Positions 58,703 through 64,000 of a DNA stretch of 64,000 nucleotides are shown here, one piece after another (the first letter of the stretch is position 1; each line of letters opens with the position of its first letter). The translations under genes were made by a program, and so were the position numbers. The notes under the pieces were generated by a model. It worked only from the letters and a program-made list of their open reading frames with translations, searched no databases and was not told the DNA's origin. Source of the DNA: Aurantiochytrium sp. KH105 (lineage: Eukaryota; Sar; Bigyra; Thraustochytrida; Thraustochytriidae); the NCBI GenBank assembly GCA_003116975.1, contig BGKB01000005.1, positions 315,880 through 379,879 on the forward strand. The letters are read 5' to 3'.

Positions 58703-59608
58703 TTCTTATGAACCCTCTCCACGCGTGTGTCGCGTTGGTGCGGTTCGCAAAGCGAACAAAAGATAGAGAGAGAAGGGGTTGTGGTCCTGGCGCGCGGCGA
58801 GTGCGTCGTGGGGGCGCAAGTGACGTCAGGCCCGAGTCGTGGGGCTGGCCGGCGAGCAAGCGAGCGGGCCCGCAAGCGCGAGCTCTGGGAGCCCGGCGAG
58901 CGTCGCAGATGTTTTCTCCCTCCCTCGCCGCCCTTTGTTTCGATCTCACGCGCGGCCGCTCCCCTCGCGGGCGTACCTCGAGCACGCCTTGAGCTGCACG
59001 CGCCTCCGACGTCCTCCGCAACGATGAAAGAGCAAATTGAAACAGAAAAGGACCGACCGACTAACTGGACTATCGGGCGAGGACCGCGCGCGCGCAAACC
59101 ACGGGAAGCCCTGTTCGCCGTTTGCGCTCCCTCTCGCTTCGCCTCGCCACGCCGCTGCACCGCGCCTCGCCAGGCCTGCAGCAAGTCGGGTTTGGGTGCG
59201 CGGCACGTGCATGTGCGACGCGCACCCGATTTTTTTTTGGTGCCCTTAAAAAAAAAAAATAGCTCCCGAAAAACCTGCTTCGGCGGCTACGAGATGACGG
59301 GGGGCAGGCTAGGAAAAACCGCAGCGGGCTTGGGGTTCTCAAGGGATCGCCGCATAGTCCTAGCGTGCGACCCTTCGGCTTGCGAGTTGCATTGACTCTT
59401 TGGAGAGCGCCATCGTCGCGTCGGGAGCGTGGACGCGGAAATCCCCTGGATATTTTGCATTGGCATCGGAGAAGTATATCCAGAAATCGTCCCCTTGAAG
59501 CGAAGAAGATTTTTCGTGCCAGAAAACAAACAGATGAACAGGAGCGGGAAAGAGGGCGAAGCAGGTTTCAAAGAGAACCACGGACGTCGCGGAGCGTCTG
59601 CGCGCGAG
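58703..59608. other. Divergent promoter region
   Basis: About 900 bases of GC-rich sequence with a T9 run (59230-59238) and an A-rich run (59247-59260). Earlier in-frame ATGs of the next gene (59534) fall at its end. No further gene supported. Confidence 0.45.
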
Positions 59609-60050
59609 ATGCGGCGCACTGAGGCCACGGTGATCGGAAGTGGTGACAGAGGCGAAAAAAGGCACGAGGTCTTTGCCAGCGACTCCATCATGGTTAGTGC
59701 GGATGCAAGGTCATGCGCCCGAGCCTGTGCAGATCTCGTGCCTCAGGTCGAGGTGAGTCTGTTCAAAATTTGAAAAATATTGTATCGTGATGATGGTTGG
59801 GACTAACATCTATGTATGGCGTGAGGATTCTCATTAGGCCATGGTAAACACTCACCTTCTTGAGATTCAAACCCAGGTTCAATCGCAGCTGGGCCCCTTG
59901 TTGGAGCGCATCGTTCAGGACGTGGGCAATGCGGAGCGAGATATCGCTGCCGCGCAAGCTCTCTGTCCAGAACTAGCGCGACTCGACGCTTTCCTGGACC
60001 AGGTAACAAACATGCGACGCGCAATGATGCAAGACAGTTCTGACGAGTGA
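59609..60050 (+). CDS. Small two-exon coiled-coil protein, unassigned
   Basis: A 118-residue protein if read from the ATG at 59609. Exon 1 (to 59752) ends SCARACADLVPQVE; exon 2 (59838-60050) continues AMVNTHLLEIQTQVQSQLGP, LLERIVQDVGNAERDIAAAQ and LDAFLDQVTNMRRAMM. The 85-base intron has donor GTGAGT and acceptor CATTAG and is phase 0. Both sides are alpha-helical and join as one heptad pattern. Earlier in-frame ATG at 59534 and later ones at 59690 and 59841 are also possible starts. Size and helix layout recall subunits of BLOC-1/BORC lysosome-positioning complexes, but I cannot name one; treat as unknown. Confidence 0.55.
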
Positions 60051-60365
60051 AGAAAGTAGTCACCTTCATGCCAAGAGTCCATCCGCAATGAGACCTGTTT
60101 GATCAGTCTCTCTCGAGACTACGCCCTCTTCTCGGGTTCTTCGATGATCACTTGCTCCCACTCAGCAGCTAGGCCTTTTTTAATGCAAACGAGCGCGGGA
60201 CTGAGTGAGCTGCGAAGATCGTGATTCGCGGTCGCAATTTGCAGATCGCTGAAAAGTCAATCCGCGCATTGCGCCGACGAGAACTTCCATTTCTTCCTGC
60301 GTCCCTGTCTTAAAAAAATTGAAAAAGCAGCAATGTCTCTGATCGATAAGATGCCCCGTTCTTGA
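60051..60365. other. Convergent spacer
   Basis: 315 bases of 3' flank between the small coiled-coil gene (+) and the ABC transporter (-). Nothing coding seen. Confidence 0.5.
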
Positions 60366-62849
60366 TCAAAGCTGTCGCTTGACGAGATTCTGAAGCGCGC
60401 TGCGCTTTTGCATAAGTTCGTCAAAAGAACCTTGCTCGGCGATCCGGCCCTGTTCGAGTACCGCGATCGTATCGGCGGCGCGCATGCTATATGAATTCGC
60501 ATCGTTAGTCTCTTGCCCTTTTTCACTTTCCCCATCTCTAGCTCTGCCTCTGACTCGGTCTCAATGCGTGGCGTCGACATTCTCATCTTTCGGTCGCCAT
60601 ATTTCGAAAGCAAGAAAAACTTACGTGCTCAATCTGTGTGCGATGCTTACAACAGAGCGACCCTTCATCATCTCCTCAATAGCTTGTTGAACTTGAAACT
60701 CGCTTTCTGCGTCAAGAGCAGAGGTGGCCTCATCGAGAATGACAATGGGCGGATCCTTGAGAATGGCTCGTGCAATCGCCACTCGCTGCTTCTGACCGCC
60801 AGACAGCTGCACGCCACGCTCTCCAACGCGTGTGTTGAATCCATTGGGAAACCCCTCGATGAAGTCAAGAGCGCGCGCGGCGCGCGCCGCGTTGTAGACT
60901 TGGTCCATGGAGGCGTCCATGTTACCGTAGCGAATATTCTCCTCAATCGTGCCCGAAAAAAGAACAGGCTCTTGGGCAACAACGCCAATGTGCTTACGGA
61001 GCCAGTGCGGGTCGATGCGCCGGATGTCCACGCCGTCAATAAGGACGACGCCTTGCTGCGGGTCATACATGCGCATCAGCATTGCACCAATCGTGCTCTT
61101 ACCGCTGCCGCTCGAACCGACGAGGGCCATCATCGAACCGCGTTCAAGCCTCAAGTTGAGATTTTGAAGAATGGGCGACTCCGATCGCAGCGGATAAGCG
61201 AACGAGACGTCGCGCAGCTCGATCTCGCCCTTGATGGGTGGGGTTTCGAGCGTGGCACCAATTTGATCTGCAAGATCGTCGTAACCGGAACGAGCGAGAA
61301 CACTTGTACCTGGCGGAGTAATGTGACGGTCTCTCTCTTCTTGCACAATGCCGAAAAAGTCGGCACCGATTGGGTGCTTCTTTTGCGACGGGTCCTCGTC
61401 AGCGTCCAGTAACGAGTAGATCGAGTGCAGGACCGAGGGCGGGAGCGTGCTCGGGTCTGTCGTCGCGCCAGCGCGGCTAGCGCGCGCCGATGTGATGGAC
61501 GAGGGCATTTGCGGTACGCGATCAATAATACCAAAAATGCGCGACGAAGCACCAACACCGCGCATGAGATCCGAGTACACGGACGACAAGTTGGTAATGT
61601 TGAAACCCACATAAAGACTATACATGAGAAACGAGGTGAGCGCACCTGCAGTGAGCTGGCCGCTCATAACCTGAGAGCCCCCAAAGGTGAGAACCGCGAC
61701 GAGACTAAAGTTAGCCGCAAGGTGCACAGAGCCGTCGAACCAGGCGGACGCTAGGCCGACCTCGCAGGCACGGCGATAGGCCGTGTCGATGCGTGCGTTG
61801 TATTTGGCCACTTCGAGAGGTTCGCTAGCAAACTGCCGCACAGTGCGAATATTGGCAATGACTTCTTCGGCCACCGTCGAGGTCTCCGCGAGAGCGTCTT
61901 GGACCTTGGCCTGGCGACCCTTGAGGTAGCGACCAAAGTAGCGAGCCGCCACACTCACCGGGGGGATGACGCTAAGAGATACCAGTGCGAGCGTGGGTGA
62001 AGTGTAGAATAGCATCATCGTTCCGCCAACGACCATGAAGGAGCTCCGCAAGCCAGAAACCAGATTCCCTGTCACCGACTTTTGCACTAGTTGCGTATCG
62101 GTGGACAGCCGGTTGATGAGTTCGCCCGTACGGCTGCGGTCAAAGAAATGAAGGTCCTGCGCAAGGATGCTTGCAAAGAGTTGCTTTCTGAACCGCGCGA
62201 TGAGACGCTCTCCTGCAACGTTGAGCATCGCCGTACGTCCGACAATGAGAGCGCCCTGGAAGATGAATAGACCCGTGAGCGTCCCGGCAACAAGCGTTGG
62301 CGAAAGCCCCGTGGAGTCACTTAATGAAAGGTCAAGGATGCGGCCAATTGCTGCAGGAAAGACGAGTGAAATTGAGCTCGTTATCACTTGCGTTCCCATC
62401 GAGGCGCCAATGAGCCGCGACTCGGGCGCAGCCATGCCGAGGATGCGGCGTAAGGCCGCCATGTTTTGCTCTCTCTCCTTGTCGTTATCTTTTGTTCCTT
62501 CCGTCGTTTTTGGCTCGGATGCGGCGTCCTTGTCCTTGGTTGGCGTAGTCGTCGATGTCGAAGCTGCTCGAGCACCGAGGAGATTCCATGACGAGGTCGG
62601 ATTTCTCACCAAAGGCATACCGTATGGGCGTAGAGATTGAGTCCTGTTCCAAAGACCACACGTCCTTGCAGTTGTCCCCCCGGCCATAGATCTCCATGGC
62701 GTCGCTGGCTCTGCTGTCCATCTCGTCGCCGCTGTCCTCCTCGTCGTCCTCGTCGTCGTCCTCGTCGGCGCCGCCGCCCTCGACGTCGTGACGACGGAGG
62801 CTTTTCTGGACGCCAGCCGCGTCGCCGTCACGGGGAGGTTGGTGCGCAT
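60366..62849 (-). CDS. ABC half-transporter, ABCB10/Mdl1-like, mitochondrial type, two exons
   Basis: A 781-residue half-transporter (one TM domain plus one nucleotide-binding domain). Exon 1 (62849-60625) and exon 2 (60486-60366) flank a 138-base intron (GTAAGT ... ATATAG, phase 2). The join completes the H-loop HRLST and adds MRAADTIAVLEQGRIAEQG, as in other ABCB proteins. The TM domain (~150-430) has FFDRSRTGELINRLSTDTQL and a long run of helices. The NBD has Walker A LVGSSGSGKST (~576-586), signature LSGGQKQRVAIARA (~680) and Walker B PIVILDEATSALD (~702). The first ~100 residues are Arg/Thr/Ala-rich with almost no acids, a strong mitochondrial presequence. An unusual ~90-residue insert separates TMD and NBD (SITSARASRAGATTDPS onward). 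Substrate unknown. Confidence 0.93.
60487..60624 (-). other. Intron in ABC transporter gene
   Basis: 138 bases, GTAAGTTTTTC to TTCATATAG on the - strand, phase 2. Retention would stop translation one codon after the join, removing the last 40 residues of the NBD. Confidence 0.9.
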
Positions 62850-64000
62850 CGTGGCGGGAGGCTTTCGTCCGCGCGCCGCGCTCGGCCTTCGTCCGCGCGC
62901 GCGCGCGCTTGGACCGTTTGCGCGGGGGCCGCGCGTCTCTCGCCCGCCGGAATAATGAACATGCCCTGGCCTGGCCCCGCCTGGCCGTCACCATCATGCG
63001 CCAAGATGGAGCACAGGGGGAAGGGAGATAGAGAGAGGCGAAGGGGGGTCAAGGGCGGATTTCCCCGCGTTCCCCGAGACTCGTGAGCAGCCTGCCTGCG
63101 GTGGCGGGGAGGCGAGATTGCGGTGGCCTGCGTGGCTCGGGGTTGCTCTTCGCGTATCGCGGTGCGTCGCGCGAGCAAGGAGTGGCTACGATACGTAGAC
63201 TCACTACGAGGTGAATCGGGGCGGAGGTTGGGCAAGAGTGTCCCGGGCGACGATGTCGGCGCTGCTGTCAGAGAGTAAGATTGGCCGGCTCCCGACCTAA
63301 GCCTGGTGCGAGCCTGGATCTTCTTGCATAGGAGCGGAGGCTTGCAGCCGCCGTGCTACTGGTATTCATTCGGAAGTGAGCAGGCCATCTAGGCTCGCAG
63401 GTCTACAGTCTTGCTTGGGAAAGACGGCGACCCTACCTGCCCCCCGCGTCGCAGAAGGGCCCAATTTCGCAGGTCCAGGTTCTAAGAAAGGCAATCTGTT
63501 TCTGGCAGACCCCCCAAGAGCGATGGTGGCCCAGACATGATTTGTCAGGAAAAGTCAAGTGAAGGAAGCCAGCAGAGCGCATTGCGGCGGTGACTTCCAA
63601 AGCCGTCGCGCTTGAGGTGATTGATTGAAAGATAGACCCCCCTCACACTAACACCGCACTCACGGTCAAGCCACGTAGTGATTCGATTCTGTTTCTCGCC
63701 CGACAAGGTATTGATCACGTCCGCATGTCACGAAAAGGGCAAGGGAGTCGCAGAAAAATCTAAAACCAATCGCAGCGGACCGCGCTCTCGAATTTTCATG
63801 ACACATACTGACAGTGTGAAGAGAGTGAGTAAGGGACAGTTCACGAGCCACCTTAATCCTACATTTTAAGGTGGGTAAAGGAGAGCTCTTTGAGAGCGGC
63901 GTGGCACTCTCGAGAGCGAGACGGGAAGAAAAAGCGAAGCAAGCAGAACAGGCGGAGCAGCGAGGAGCGAGGCGATCCAAAGCAAAACCAAAACCAAAAC
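62850..64000. other. Upstream region of ABC gene; right window edge
   Basis: 1.15 kb with no convincing gene. It presumably includes the ABC promoter. The extreme right has AAAACC units (63983-64000). Confidence 0.4.

Overview
This window is nuclear DNA of a eukaryote with a compact, intron-poor genome. Most genes are single long reading frames. The few introns I could place are short (80 to 225 bases) with GT-AG ends. The gene set fits a heterotrophic, flagellate protist: a myosin, a kinesin, a FAM227-like and a BART-domain protein of the kind found with cilia, a two-pore potassium channel with EF-hands, a K+-dependent Na+/Ca2+ exchanger, and a voltage-sensor protein fused to a class III cyclase. 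My best guess is a stramenopile, possibly a labyrinthulomycete/thraustochytrid. That is inference from style and gene content; no marker gene here settles it.

Layout. 0-18 kb: a myosin head running off the left edge (-), a gamma-glutamylcyclotransferase-like gene (+), a BART-domain gene (-), a two-pore K+ channel (+), a CENP-E-like kinesin (-), a C1orf74/DUF4504 homologue with one intron (-), a large TBC Rab-GAP (+) and a FAM227-like gene (-). 18-31 kb: the voltage-sensor/cyclase protein (+), homoserine kinase (+), an NCKX-type exchanger (-) and a proline-rich acidic protein (-), followed by a repeat-rich gap. 31-38 kb: a small coiled-coil gene resembling the DASH subunit Dad4 (-), an unrecognised gene (+) whose 3' end overlaps an ankyrin-type gene (-), RNA polymerase subunit RPABC4 (-) and mitochondrial YebC/TACO1 (+, one intron). 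38-50 kb: a double DH-PH RhoGEF with a PDZ domain (+), an LYR-motif gene (-, one intron), N-myristoyltransferase (+), a Cys-tailed multipass membrane protein (-) and an acidic coiled-coil gene (+). 50-64 kb: a ~2000-residue EF-hand/Tudor-like protein (-), an ankyrin protein with an RLSQ-repeat tail (-), a small two-exon coiled-coil gene (+) and a mitochondrial-type ABC half-transporter (-, one intron).

The genes do not form an operon or obvious cluster. Shared themes are Ca2+/cAMP/voltage signalling (channel, exchanger, cyclase fusion, EF-hand protein), small-GTPase control (TBC, RhoGEF, BART), cytoskeletal motors, and mitochondrial maintenance (TACO1, LYR, ABC transporter). Many neighbours are divergent, with 0.4-1.4 kb GC-rich promoter gaps carrying tri- to pentanucleotide repeats, or convergent with very short spacing. 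I saw no rRNA, tRNA, transposon, CRISPR or viral element, but I could not run a covariance or repeat search.
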